From positions 186,001 through 250,000 of the forward strand of contig CAIFEV010000001.1 in NCBI GenBank assembly GCA_903789615.1: a DNA stretch of 64,000 nt, written 5' to 3'. This document shows, piece after piece, positions 35,915 through 43,759 of the stretch. Each line of letters starts with the position of its first letter. Position 1 is the stretch's first letter. Source of the DNA: an uncultured Lachnospiraceae bacterium. Its GTDB lineage: Bacteria; Bacillota; Clostridia; Lachnospirales; Lachnospiraceae. Below the pieces are notes generated by a model. It worked only from the letters and a program-made list of their open reading frames with translations, ran no database searches and was not told where the DNA came from. Made by a program: the position numbers and the translations under genes.

Positions 35915-37539
35915 AAGGGAAACGCGGGGCAGCCCTGACACTTGCCGCTTTGGCGGCGTCATGTCTTTTTGCAGGATGCAGCGTTCCGGGACAGGCAGGT
36001 AATGCTGCAGGCAGTCAGACAGCCGGGAACGGGGCGCAGGATGAAGAAGGCAGCGGGACAATTCCCGGGGGTCCGACTGTCACCTACTGGTGTGAGCTGA
36101 ATGACAATGTCTCCGCTCTCTATCAGAATCTCGGAGATACTCCGTTTGCGCGGGGACTGATGGAAAATACCGGCGTGAATATTGTGTTCCGTCACCCTCC
36201 GGCGGGACAGACTGACGAACAGTTCAGCATGCTGATGGCAGGCGGGGATCTTCCGGATGTGATGGAATATGCCTGGACACAATATCCGGGCGGTCCGGAA
36301 AAAGCGATATCGGACGGGAAAATCATTGCTCTTAACGATGTGATAGAGGCATACTGCCCGAATCTGAAAGCATATCTTGAGTCCCACCCGGAGGTGGACC
36401 GGCAGTGCAAGACCGATGAGGGGCACTACTATATGTTTCCCTTTATCCGGGGTGATCAGGATCTTACTCTGTCCTCCGGACTGTGGATCCGCCAGGACTG
36501 GCTCGATGAGCTGGGACTTTCCATGCCGGAGACGATTGATGAATGGCACACGGTGCTCACGGCCTTCCGGGATAAGAAGGGCTGTACAGCCCCCTTCACC
36601 TATGAATACAATATATCGGAGCTGACGGAAACCTTTCCTTTTCAGTATGCGTTTAACACAGTTAAGACGTTTTATGTCGGGGACGACGGGAAGGTTCATT
36701 TCGGGCCTGCTGAGGAGAACTACCGTGCATTTCTTGAAACCATGCACCAGTGGTATGAAGAGGGGCTGATCGATCCGGATATTGCGACGCAGCAGCTGGA
36801 TCAGGTGAGCGCGAAGGTGGTGAGCGGCCAGAGCGGCGCGTCGGCCGGGTGGACCGGAAGCCGCGCCGGGGTGTGGATGACAGAAGCTCTGAAGAGCAAT
36901 CCTGGCTTTAATCTGCAGCCTGCACCGGTACCGACGCTGGTCAAAGGAGATACACCGGCGATGGGGCAGATGGACAATCTGGTGACTTCAAACGGGGGCG
37001 TTGCCATCACAACAGGATGCAGGGATTACGGGACAGCTGCCAGGTTGCTCGACTGGGGATACAGTGAGGAAGGGCATATGTACTACAACTTCGGAACGGA
37101 AGGTGTCAGTTACACGGTACAGGACGGAGAACCGGTCTATACGGATGAAGTCCTGAAAAATCCGGACGGCCTTCCGGCTGCCCAGGCTATGTCTGCCTAT
37201 ATCCGCGGAAATTATAACGGACCGTTTGTACAGGATCTCCGGTATCTGAAACAGTATTACGTTTACGACGGGCAGAAAAAAGCAAATGATACATGGTATG
37301 TTCAGGATGCCTCAAAACACATTCTTCCGCCGATCACACCGACAGCGGCTGAAAGTGTTGAGTTTTCTTCTATTATGAATGAAATCAACGCGTACCGGGA
37401 TGATATGACGCTGCAGTTTATTCTCGGCACTATAGATTTGAATGAGTTTGATGATTTTATTGAAACACTGGAAGAAAAGGGAATTGAAAGAGCGCTTGAA
37501 ATAGAAAATGCCGCCTTGCAGCGATATAATGCAAGGTAA
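35911..37539 (+). CDS. Extracellular solute-binding lipoprotein (ABC type)
   Basis: A 542-residue family-1 solute-binding protein resembling LplA-type binders for oligosaccharides. Lipoprotein signal with lipobox LFAGC (Cys23), then a low-complexity linker and a two-lobed domain starting at PTVTYWCELNDNV, with GGDLPDVMEYAW and WIRQDWLDELGLSMPETIDEW as recognisable landmarks. Its start overlaps the stop of the AraC-type regulator by 4 bp. No permease or ATPase gene accompanies it, so it either serves a transporter encoded elsewhere or acts as the ligand-sensing partner of the regulator. Confidence 0.88.
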   Translation: MKGKRGAALTLAALAASCLFAGCSVPGQAGNAAGSQTAGNGAQDEEGSGTIPGGPTVTYWCELNDNVSALYQNLGDTPFARGLMENTGVNIVFRHPPAGQTDEQFSMLMAGGDLPDVMEYAWTQYPGGPEKAISDGKIIALNDVIEAYCPNLKAYLESHPEVDRQCKTDEGHYYMFPFIRGDQDLTLSSGLWIRQDWLDELGLSMPETIDEWHTVLTAFRDKKGCTAPFTYEYNISELTETFPFQYAFNTVKTFYVGDDGKVHFGPAEENYRAFLETMHQWYEEGLIDPDIATQQLDQVSAKVVSGQSGASAGWTGSRAGVWMTEALKSNPGFNLQPAPVPTLVKGDTPAMGQMDNLVTSNGGVAITTGCRDYGTAARLLDWGYSEEGHMYYNFGTEGVSYTVQDGEPVYTDEVLKNPDGLPAAQAMSAYIRGNYNGPFVQDLRYLKQYYVYDGQKKANDTWYVQDASKHILPPITPTAAESVEFSSIMNEINAYRDDMTLQFILGTIDLNEFDDFIETLEEKGIERALEIENAALQRYNAR

Positions 37540-37637
37540 GCAGCCGGATACAGACAGGCAGACGGCCGGACATTCAGGATTATATGCTTCCGGCAGCACA
37601 AGTTTCAGCCGCGCCGGATCGGAGAGGATTTTGAGAG

Positions 37638-38318
37638 ATGAAATTTGTCAGACGGGAACTGATCGAAGGGGCAAAAAAAGCAGAGGGGCTTACCGTTGTC
37701 ATTGACGTGTTCCGGGCGTTTTCCCTGGAGGCGTATCTTTTTGCGGCAGGTGTCAGACAGACCCATCCGATCGGAAGTCTGGAGGATGCGTTTACTCTTA
37801 AAAGAGAGCACCCGGACTGGCTGCTGTGCGGCGAGCGCGGCGGAGCGAAAGTGCCGGGCTGTGACTACGGAAATTCTCCGTGTGAGATGGAAGGCGCGGA
37901 TCTGAAGGGCAGAATTGTCATCCATTCCACCAGCGCCGGCACACAGGGGATTGTCAATGCCGTGCATGCAGATGAAATCATAACCGGAAGTCTGGTCAAT
38001 GCCGATGCAATCGCTTCATATATTCGTGAGAAAAATCCTGAAATTGTGACGACGGTGGCGATGGGCAGAGCGGGATTGACACCGGCAGATGAGGACAGGA
38101 TCTGCGCGGAGTACATCGAGGCGAAGGTTCTCGGGGAACCATTTGACATGGAACAGGCGAAAAAGAGGCTGCGGAAAGCCGGAGCACACTTTTTTGACCC
38201 AGCGCTGACCCAGTACCGGGAACCGGATTATTACCTCTGCACGCAGTTCGGAAAATTTCCGTTTGTAATCGGAGTGAAGAAGACAGGAGAATTGTATACA
38301 GGGGAAGTTATCCGGTAA
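37638..38318 (+). CDS. comB: 2-phosphosulfolactate phosphatase-family (ComB)
   Basis: A 226-residue ComB-family Mg2+ phosphatase. Family blocks are VVIDVFRAFSLEAYLFA (about 20-36), LLCGERGGAKVPGCDYGNSP (about 62-81) and IVIHSTSAGTQG (about 94-105). In methanogens the enzyme makes sulfolactate for coenzyme M; in Firmicutes the substrate is uncertain and no coenzyme M genes are nearby. GGAGAGG precedes the ATG. It lies alone between the lipoprotein and a bidirectional terminator. Confidence 0.85.
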   Translation: MKFVRRELIEGAKKAEGLTVVIDVFRAFSLEAYLFAAGVRQTHPIGSLEDAFTLKREHPDWLLCGERGGAKVPGCDYGNSPCEMEGADLKGRIVIHSTSAGTQGIVNAVHADEIITGSLVNADAIASYIREKNPEIVTTVAMGRAGLTPADEDRICAEYIEAKVLGEPFDMEQAKKRLRKAGAHFFDPALTQYREPDYYLCTQFGKFPFVIGVKKTGELYTGEVIR

Positions 38319-38346
38319 AACGGGTATTAGCGTATAAAAGCGTACA

Positions 38347-38379
38347 AAAAAGGCCGCCGCGAAAAGCGACGGCCTTTTT
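38347..38379. terminator. Bidirectional terminator between comB and uxaC
   Basis: AAAAAGGCCGCCGC and GCGACGGCCTTTTT form a 14-position stem with one mismatch and a 5-base loop, with A and T tracts on both sides, between convergent genes. Confidence 0.88.
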
Positions 38380-38399
38380 CTGATGATAGACGATAGTGC

Positions 38400-39821
38400 T
38401 TATACTTCAACAGTCTTCAGATTGAATCCGAAATACCGCACAGCATTATTGTAGCTGATGCCCTGTACAATCTTCTTAAGAGCCTTCTCATCATCCGGAT
38501 ATTCGCCGTTCTCGACCCATCCACCGATGAGGTCGCAGAGGATGCGGCGGAAATACTCGTGGCGCGGATAGGAGAGGAAGGAGCGGGAGTCGGTGAGCAT
38601 GCCGTTGAAGTTGCCCAGCAGGCTCAGGTTTGCGAGAGACGTCATCTGCGCGCGCATGCCCTGGTTGTGATCGTTGAACCACCATGCGGAGCCCTGCTGG
38701 ATCTTCATCACCGCGTCGGAATCCTGGAAGCAGCCGATCAGCGCGCCGATAGTTGCGTTGGCGGTCGGATTCAGCGAGTAGAGGATGGTCTTCGGAAGAT
38801 TGCCGGACTTCTTGAGGGCATTCAGGAACTGCCCCATCTCGATGGAGCTGTCATATGCGTTGATGGCATCGTATCCGGTATCCGGTCCGAGCTTGTCGAA
38901 CATGTTGGTGTTCTGGTCACGGATCGCACCGTAATGCAGCTGCATTACCCAGCCGTGCTTAACGTACTCTCCGGCGATTTCCTGCAGGAATGCGGTCCGG
39001 AACTTGTCTCCTTCTTCCTTTGTGACAGGCTTTCCGCCGAGAGCCTTCTCGAAAATCTTCTCGACTTCGTCTTTTGTGGCCGGCTTGTACATTACGTACT
39101 CCAGAGCATGATCGGAAACCTTGCAGCCGAGTGTGTCGAAGAAATCCATGCGCTCGCTAAGAGCCTGCATCATGGTGTCATAGGAATTGACGTCTACACC
39201 GGAAACTTTCGAGAGCTTTGCGATATACGGGGCAAATGTCGGCTTTTCGACATTCATGATCTTGTCCGGGCGCCATGCCGGAAGAACCTGAACATCAAAG
39301 GACGGGTCGTCCTTGATCTTCTGATGCCACTCCAGAGAATCAGCCGGATCATCGGTTGTGCAGATCAGCGTCACATTGGACTGACGGATCAGATTGCGGA
39401 CGGTCATGGAATCTTCGTGCAGCTTACTGTTTGCAAGGTTCCAGACTTCCTCAGCTGTATCGCCGTTCAGTGTTCCGTAGTAGCCGAAATATCTCTGAAG
39501 CTCAAGGTGTGACCAGTGGTACAGCGGGTTGCCGATGGCCATCTCAAGCGTCTCGGCATACTTCTGAAATTTCTCGCGATCCGGGGCATCGCCGGTGATG
39601 TACTTTTCATCGATGCCATTGGTGCGCATCTGTCTCCATTTATAATGGTCGCCTCCGAGCCATACCTGCGTGATGTTGTCGAACTTGCGGTCCTCGGCGA
39701 TCTCCTGCGGATTGATGTGGCAGTGATAGTCCAGGATCGGCATCTTCTCCGCATAGTCGTGGAAGAGATGCTGTGCTGTCGGGGTTGACAGCATAAAGTC
39801 TTTGTCCATGAATTTCTTCAT
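38400..39821 (-). CDS. uxaC: Glucuronate/galacturonate isomerase
   Basis: Converts D-glucuronate to D-fructuronate and D-galacturonate to D-tagaturonate. From the ATG at 39821 (GGAGG site 11 bases upstream) the protein is 473 residues, close to the 470 of E. coli UxaC; the upstream in-frame ATG overlaps the ribosome site. The amidohydrolase-type metal motif PILDYHCHINPQEI is near residue 30, with TTDDPADSLEWH and the C-terminal SYPRHEYFRRILC block. It lies 60 bp after the lacI-type gene and is probably co-transcribed with it. Confidence 0.95.
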   Translation of the reverse strand: MKKFMDKDFMLSTPTAQHLFHDYAEKMPILDYHCHINPQEIAEDRKFDNITQVWLGGDHYKWRQMRTNGIDEKYITGDAPDREKFQKYAETLEMAIGNPLYHWSHLELQRYFGYYGTLNGDTAEEVWNLANSKLHEDSMTVRNLIRQSNVTLICTTDDPADSLEWHQKIKDDPSFDVQVLPAWRPDKIMNVEKPTFAPYIAKLSKVSGVDVNSYDTMMQALSERMDFFDTLGCKVSDHALEYVMYKPATKDEVEKIFEKALGGKPVTKEEGDKFRTAFLQEIAGEYVKHGWVMQLHYGAIRDQNTNMFDKLGPDTGYDAINAYDSSIEMGQFLNALKKSGNLPKTILYSLNPTANATIGALIGCFQDSDAVMKIQQGSAWWFNDHNQGMRAQMTSLANLSLLGNFNGMLTDSRSFLSYPRHEYFRRILCDLIGGWVENGEYPDDEKALKKIVQGISYNNAVRYFGFNLKTVEV

Positions 39822-39881
39822 AATTCGTAATACCTCCATAGAGTATGAATCCTAACGCAGTCTTCTGACAGGGATGGCTGC

Positions 39882-40889
39882 TTAGTTTACGGTTGTATCG
39901 CGGTCTATGCGGACCGCCGTGAGGACGACTTTTTGCGGGGCATCCTCTCCGGACAGGACTTTCAGGCAGCTGTCCGTGAGCGTGCGGCATACTTCCTCGA
40001 CATGATTGTCGATGGAAGTGAGCTCGGGTTGCGTGCATTCGGCCAGGATAGAATTATTGTATCCGATGATCTCAAGTTCTTCCGGGATCCGGATGCCATG
40101 TTCCTCCGCAAATTTCACGGCGCCGACAGCGAGTGTGTCTTCGCTCGCCATGACAGCGTCGATCGGAAGTCCTTTTTTATAGAGAGATTCCAGATAGGAT
40201 TTTGCCGCGTAGATATCCTTCGGTCCGAGATGTGTGTACTCAATCCGGTTCGGGATCCCCGCCTCATTCAGTGCGTCCGTGAAACCGGAGAGCTTGTTCT
40301 GACTGCTGAGAGTTGTGCCGGAATAGAGATACACGATGTGGCGCCGTCCGTCTTTGATCAGCTTCATGGCCGCATCATGAACTGCCAGATGATCGTCGTT
40401 CACCACACAGTAAATGTTTTCGCCTTCCAGAATTCCGTTCAGCAGAAATATCGGAACTTCCTTTGAGGCGTTCAGAATATAGCTGTTGTCGTGTTCCTCC
40501 GGCTGATTCAGGATGAACTGGGAGCCGGTATAGATGACGGCATCGACCCGTTTGCTGAGGATCATCTTTGTGTATTTCCGGAAATCATCCGGATTGTTTC
40601 CGGTGCAGCACAGAATCGAGTCGTAGTGGTGTTCCGACAGAAAATGCTGGAGATAGTAGACGGCGTTGGCAATATAAATATCGGAAGAATCATTGCAGAG
40701 AATTCCGATCGTCTGCATGGTGTTAAGGCCGAGGCCGCGCGCAAAGACATTCGGCTCGTAGCCAAGTTCCTTGATGGCGGCTTCAACCCGTTTGCGCGTA
40801 CTGTCGGCGACACTGCGGTTGCCGTTTAAAACTCTGGAGACGGTTGCGATGGAAACACCCGCCTTCTGCGAAACATCATATATATTCAT
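39882..40889 (-). CDS. LacI-family regulator of the uronate locus
   Basis: A 335-residue repressor with an N-terminal LacI HTH (IYDVSQKAGVSIATVSRVLNG, residues 3-23), hinge helix and a periplasmic-binding-like sensor domain. It sits between uxaC and uxaA, and two palindromic sites of LacI type lie in the intergenic region just downstream of each divergent promoter, so it probably controls both transcripts and itself. The inducer is likely a uronate intermediate. Confidence 0.92.
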   Translation of the reverse strand: MNIYDVSQKAGVSIATVSRVLNGNRSVADSTRKRVEAAIKELGYEPNVFARGLGLNTMQTIGILCNDSSDIYIANAVYYLQHFLSEHHYDSILCCTGNNPDDFRKYTKMILSKRVDAVIYTGSQFILNQPEEHDNSYILNASKEVPIFLLNGILEGENIYCVVNDDHLAVHDAAMKLIKDGRRHIVYLYSGTTLSSQNKLSGFTDALNEAGIPNRIEYTHLGPKDIYAAKSYLESLYKKGLPIDAVMASEDTLAVGAVKFAEEHGIRIPEELEIIGYNNSILAECTQPELTSIDNHVEEVCRTLTDSCLKVLSGEDAPQKVVLTAVRIDRDTTVN

Positions 40890-40933
40890 TTCTGCCGATA
40901 GCCAGCCTTTCCGGATTGCGCTTACAAGGCAAA

Positions 40934-40947
40934 TGTAAGCACTTACA
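40934..40947. promoter_or_regulatory. LacI-type operator over the lacI start site
   Basis: TGTAAGCACTTACA matches its own reverse complement at 12 of 14 positions. It lies just downstream of the minus-strand promoter at 40956-40984, near the predicted start of transcription. Confidence 0.75.
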
Positions 40948-40955
40948 CTAACGCC

Positions 40956-40984
40956 ATTATACTATCGCCGGGGAGGTAAAACAA
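40956..40984 (-). promoter_or_regulatory. Promoter for lacI-uxaC
   Basis: Minus strand: TTGTTT (40984-40979), a 17-bp spacer and consensus TATAAT (40961-40956). Confidence 0.7.
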
Positions 40985-40996
40985 GCATGATTTATA

Positions 40997-41025
40997 TTGA
41001 CATTCAGGCGCGGCGGGTATAGATT
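40997..41025 (+). promoter_or_regulatory. Promoter for uxaA-eda
   Basis: Consensus TTGACA, a 17-bp spacer and TAGATT, 43 bp before the uxaA start. Confidence 0.78.
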
Positions 41026-41034
41026 AGAGTTAAA

Positions 41035-41048
41035 TGAAAGCGCTTACA
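41035..41048. promoter_or_regulatory. LacI/cre-type operator before uxaA
   Basis: TGAAAGCGCTTACA, 12 of 14 symmetric, with the central GCGC. It covers the predicted transcription start. It fits both the local LacI regulator and the CcpA cre consensus. Confidence 0.75.
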
Positions 41049-41068
41049 GAATGCGCAGGGGAAGTGGC

Positions 41069-42556
41069 ATGAAAAGATACATACGAATTAACGGGGCGGA
41101 TAATGTTGCGGTTGCCCTTACACAGCTCAAAGCAGGGGAAGAGCCCGCGTTTGAGGACGGAAGCAGCGTAAAACTGACAGAAGACATCCCGCAGGGACAT
41201 AAATTTGCCCTCCGTTCGATCCGCAAAGGCGAAGACGTAATCAAATACGGATTCCGGATCGGCCATGCAAAGGAAGATATTCCGGCGGGAGCATGGGTGC
41301 ACACGCACAATGTGAAGACAGCTCTCGGTGATCTGAATTCGTACAGGTACAATCCGGTCGGAAAAGATGTGCCGAAGGAGGAACCCGGGTATTTTGACGG
41401 GTACCTTAGAAAAGACGGAAGTGCCGGTGTGCGCAATGAGGTGTGGATCATCTGCACGGTCGGCTGCGTGAATTCGATCGCGCGCAGCCTTGAGACGGCT
41501 GCCAGAAAGAGAAAGCCGGAAGGAGTGGACGAGGTTGTCGCGTTCACGCATCCGTACGGCTGCTCCCAGATGACGGAAGATCAGGAAAATACCCGGCATA
41601 TTCTGGCAGATCTCATCCGCCATCCGAACGCCGGAGGTGTTCTGGTGCTGGGGCTTGGCTGCGAGAACAGCCGGATCTCCGTGCTTAAGGACTACATCGG
41701 CGAATATGATCCGCAGCGCGTGCGGTTCCTTCAGTGCCAGGACGTGGAAGACGAGCAGGAAGAGGGCGGCAGGATTCTCGACGAACTGATGGCCTATGCG
41801 GCTTCCTTCAGAAGACAGAAGATCTCCACGGAAAAACTGATCGTCGGCCTGAAGTGCGGCGGTTCGGACGGGCTCTCCGGTATCACGGCAAATCCGACGG
41901 TCGGTGCCTTTTCAGATCTGCTCGTCGCGCGCGGCGGAACGACCATTCTGACGGAAGTTCCGGAGATGTTCGGCGCCGAGACGCTTCTCATGAACCGGTG
42001 CGCGGATGAAACGCTGTTTCATGAGACCGTGGATCTGATCAACAATTTCAAGGAATACTTCATACGCAACGGTCAGGAGATCTATGAAAATCCGTCTCCG
42101 GGAAACAAGGACGGCGGGATTACGACGCTGGAGGACAAGTCGCTCGGGTGCACGCAGAAATCCGGATCATCGCTTGTGCGCGGCGTGCTAAAATACGGGA
42201 ACCGCGTGAAGAATCACGGATTGAATCTGCTGTCTGCACCGGGCAATGACCTTGTCGCTTCGACGGCTCTGGCGGCAGCCGGCGCGCAGATTGTTCTGTT
42301 CACGACCGGCAGGGGGACGCCATTTGCCAGCCCGGTACCGACCGTAAAGATTGCGTCCAACACAAAACTCGCGGAAAAGAAGAAGGACTGGATCGACTTT
42401 AACGCGGGTGCTATCGTGACAGATGATGTGCCGCTTCCGGAGATGGCGCGCAGACTGTACGACAAGGTGATCGCCGTTGCCTCCGGTGAAAAGATAAAAG
42501 CAGAAGAAGAGGGATTCCACGACTTTGCCATCTTCAAGCAGGGCGTCACAATGTAA
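41069..42556 (+). CDS. uxaA: Altronate dehydratase
   Basis: Dehydrates D-altronate to 2-keto-3-deoxygluconate in galacturonate breakdown. From the ATG at 41069 (CAGGGGAAG site) the protein is 495 residues, as in E. coli UxaA; an upstream in-frame extension would cover the promoter and operator. The N-terminal SAF-like domain carries the HTHNVKT motif, and the main domain has VRNEVWIICTVGCVNS, HPYGCSQ, LKCGGSDGLSGI and the C-terminal TTGRGTPFASPVPTVKIASN. The reductase uxaB that makes altronate is not in the window. Confidence 0.94.
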   Translation: MKRYIRINGADNVAVALTQLKAGEEPAFEDGSSVKLTEDIPQGHKFALRSIRKGEDVIKYGFRIGHAKEDIPAGAWVHTHNVKTALGDLNSYRYNPVGKDVPKEEPGYFDGYLRKDGSAGVRNEVWIICTVGCVNSIARSLETAARKRKPEGVDEVVAFTHPYGCSQMTEDQENTRHILADLIRHPNAGGVLVLGLGCENSRISVLKDYIGEYDPQRVRFLQCQDVEDEQEEGGRILDELMAYAASFRRQKISTEKLIVGLKCGGSDGLSGITANPTVGAFSDLLVARGGTTILTEVPEMFGAETLLMNRCADETLFHETVDLINNFKEYFIRNGQEIYENPSPGNKDGGITTLEDKSLGCTQKSGSSLVRGVLKYGNRVKNHGLNLLSAPGNDLVASTALAAAGAQIVLFTTGRGTPFASPVPTVKIASNTKLAEKKKDWIDFNAGAIVTDDVPLPEMARRLYDKVIAVASGEKIKAEEEGFHDFAIFKQGVTM

Positions 42557-42589
42557 AAGCCGGATATCAGGTAAAAAGGAGATATACTT

Positions 42590-43546
42590 ATGAACGTTGT
42601 CGAGGAGATGAGTAAAATTGGTATCATTCCGGTTGTTGCGCTGGATGATCCCAAGGACGCTGAACCTCTCGCCGAGGCGCTGATCAGGGGCGGACTGCCG
42701 GCAGCTGAGATTACGTTCCGCACCGCAGCCGCGGAGGAAGCGATTAAGAGTATCTCGAAGAAGTTCCCGGAGATGCTTATCTGCGCCGGCACCGTTCTCA
42801 CCCCGGAACAGGCAGACCGCGCATGGGCAGCCGGCGCGAAGTGCATTGTGAGCCCGGGCCTTGATCCGATCGTTGTAAAGCACTGCGTAGAAAAAGGATA
42901 TCCGGTTATTCCGGGAACCGCAAACGCTTCGGATGTTGCGATTGCCATTGATCTCGGACTCGAATACATTAAGTTTTTCCCGGCCGAGCAGGCGGGCGGT
43001 GTTGCCTATATCAAGGCTCTGACAGGCCCCTACACCAATATCAGGGTTATGCCGACCGGTGGTATTAACACACAGAATGTCAATGATTATCTCGGATTCA
43101 GCAAGGTATTCTGCGCGGGCGGTTCCTGGATGGTCAGGAAGGACATGATCAATGCCGGCCAGTTTGACAAGATTGAGGAGATCACCAGAGACGCTGTTGA
43201 TACCATGCTCGGATTTGAGGTCCGCCATGTCGGAATCAACATGACAAGCGAGGAGGACGCGATCAGCCTTGCCGATCAGCTTCAGAGGGCCTTCTCCTTC
43301 GGAAAGAAGGTAGGAAACAGCTCTGTATTCGCCGGCACAGGCTTTGAGCTCATGAAGAAGCCGGGCAGAGGCACATGCGGCCACGTTGCCGTTGCCACGA
43401 ACTATATCGGAAGAGCCGTATATCATTTACAGAAGAGAGGCTTTGAGTTCGATCAGGATTCCGCGAGCATCAGGGACGGCAAGCTCAAGGCGATCTATCT
43501 GAAGGGAGAGTTCGGCGGCTTTGCAATTCATCTTTTACAGAAGTAA
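42590..43546 (+). CDS. eda: KDPG/KHG aldolase with C-terminal VOC-like extension
   Basis: Residues 1-210 form a complete class I aldolase of the Eda family: AEITFRT with the catalytic Glu, AGTVLT, and the Schiff-base lysine in YIKFFPAEQAGG, then PTGGIN. It splits 2-keto-3-deoxy-6-phosphogluconate into pyruvate and glyceraldehyde 3-phosphate. About 105 extra C-terminal residues (FEVRHVGINM to FAIHLLQK) look like a VOC/glyoxalase-type fold. KDG kinase, needed between UxaA and Eda, is not in the window. It follows uxaA after 33 bp with an AAAGGAG site. Confidence 0.9.
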   Translation: MNVVEEMSKIGIIPVVALDDPKDAEPLAEALIRGGLPAAEITFRTAAAEEAIKSISKKFPEMLICAGTVLTPEQADRAWAAGAKCIVSPGLDPIVVKHCVEKGYPVIPGTANASDVAIAIDLGLEYIKFFPAEQAGGVAYIKALTGPYTNIRVMPTGGINTQNVNDYLGFSKVFCAGGSWMVRKDMINAGQFDKIEEITRDAVDTMLGFEVRHVGINMTSEEDAISLADQLQRAFSFGKKVGNSSVFAGTGFELMKKPGRGTCGHVAVATNYIGRAVYHLQKRGFEFDQDSASIRDGKLKAIYLKGEFGGFAIHLLQK

Positions 43547-43611
43547 TTTCGAAAGATTTTAATTGTCCGTTACTGTTTCCTGTCACCTCATTTTCCGGAA
43601 ATATAACGCGC

Positions 43612-43648
43612 AGCGGAGAGACGAGCAGATCGTTTCTCCGCTTTTTTA
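43612..43648 (+). terminator. Intrinsic terminator after eda
   Basis: AGCGGAGAGACGA and TCGTTTCTCCGCT pair over 13 positions with one G-U, around a 5-base loop, followed by six T. Confidence 0.92.
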
Positions 43649-43759
43649 ATACAGGGCAGGAACGCGGAGCATCGGAACCTTACAGCAGCCCCTCTTTTGC
43701 AAAATACATAAAAGTGATAGAATAAATCTAATTACGATTACTGATTTTGAGGAAAGACT

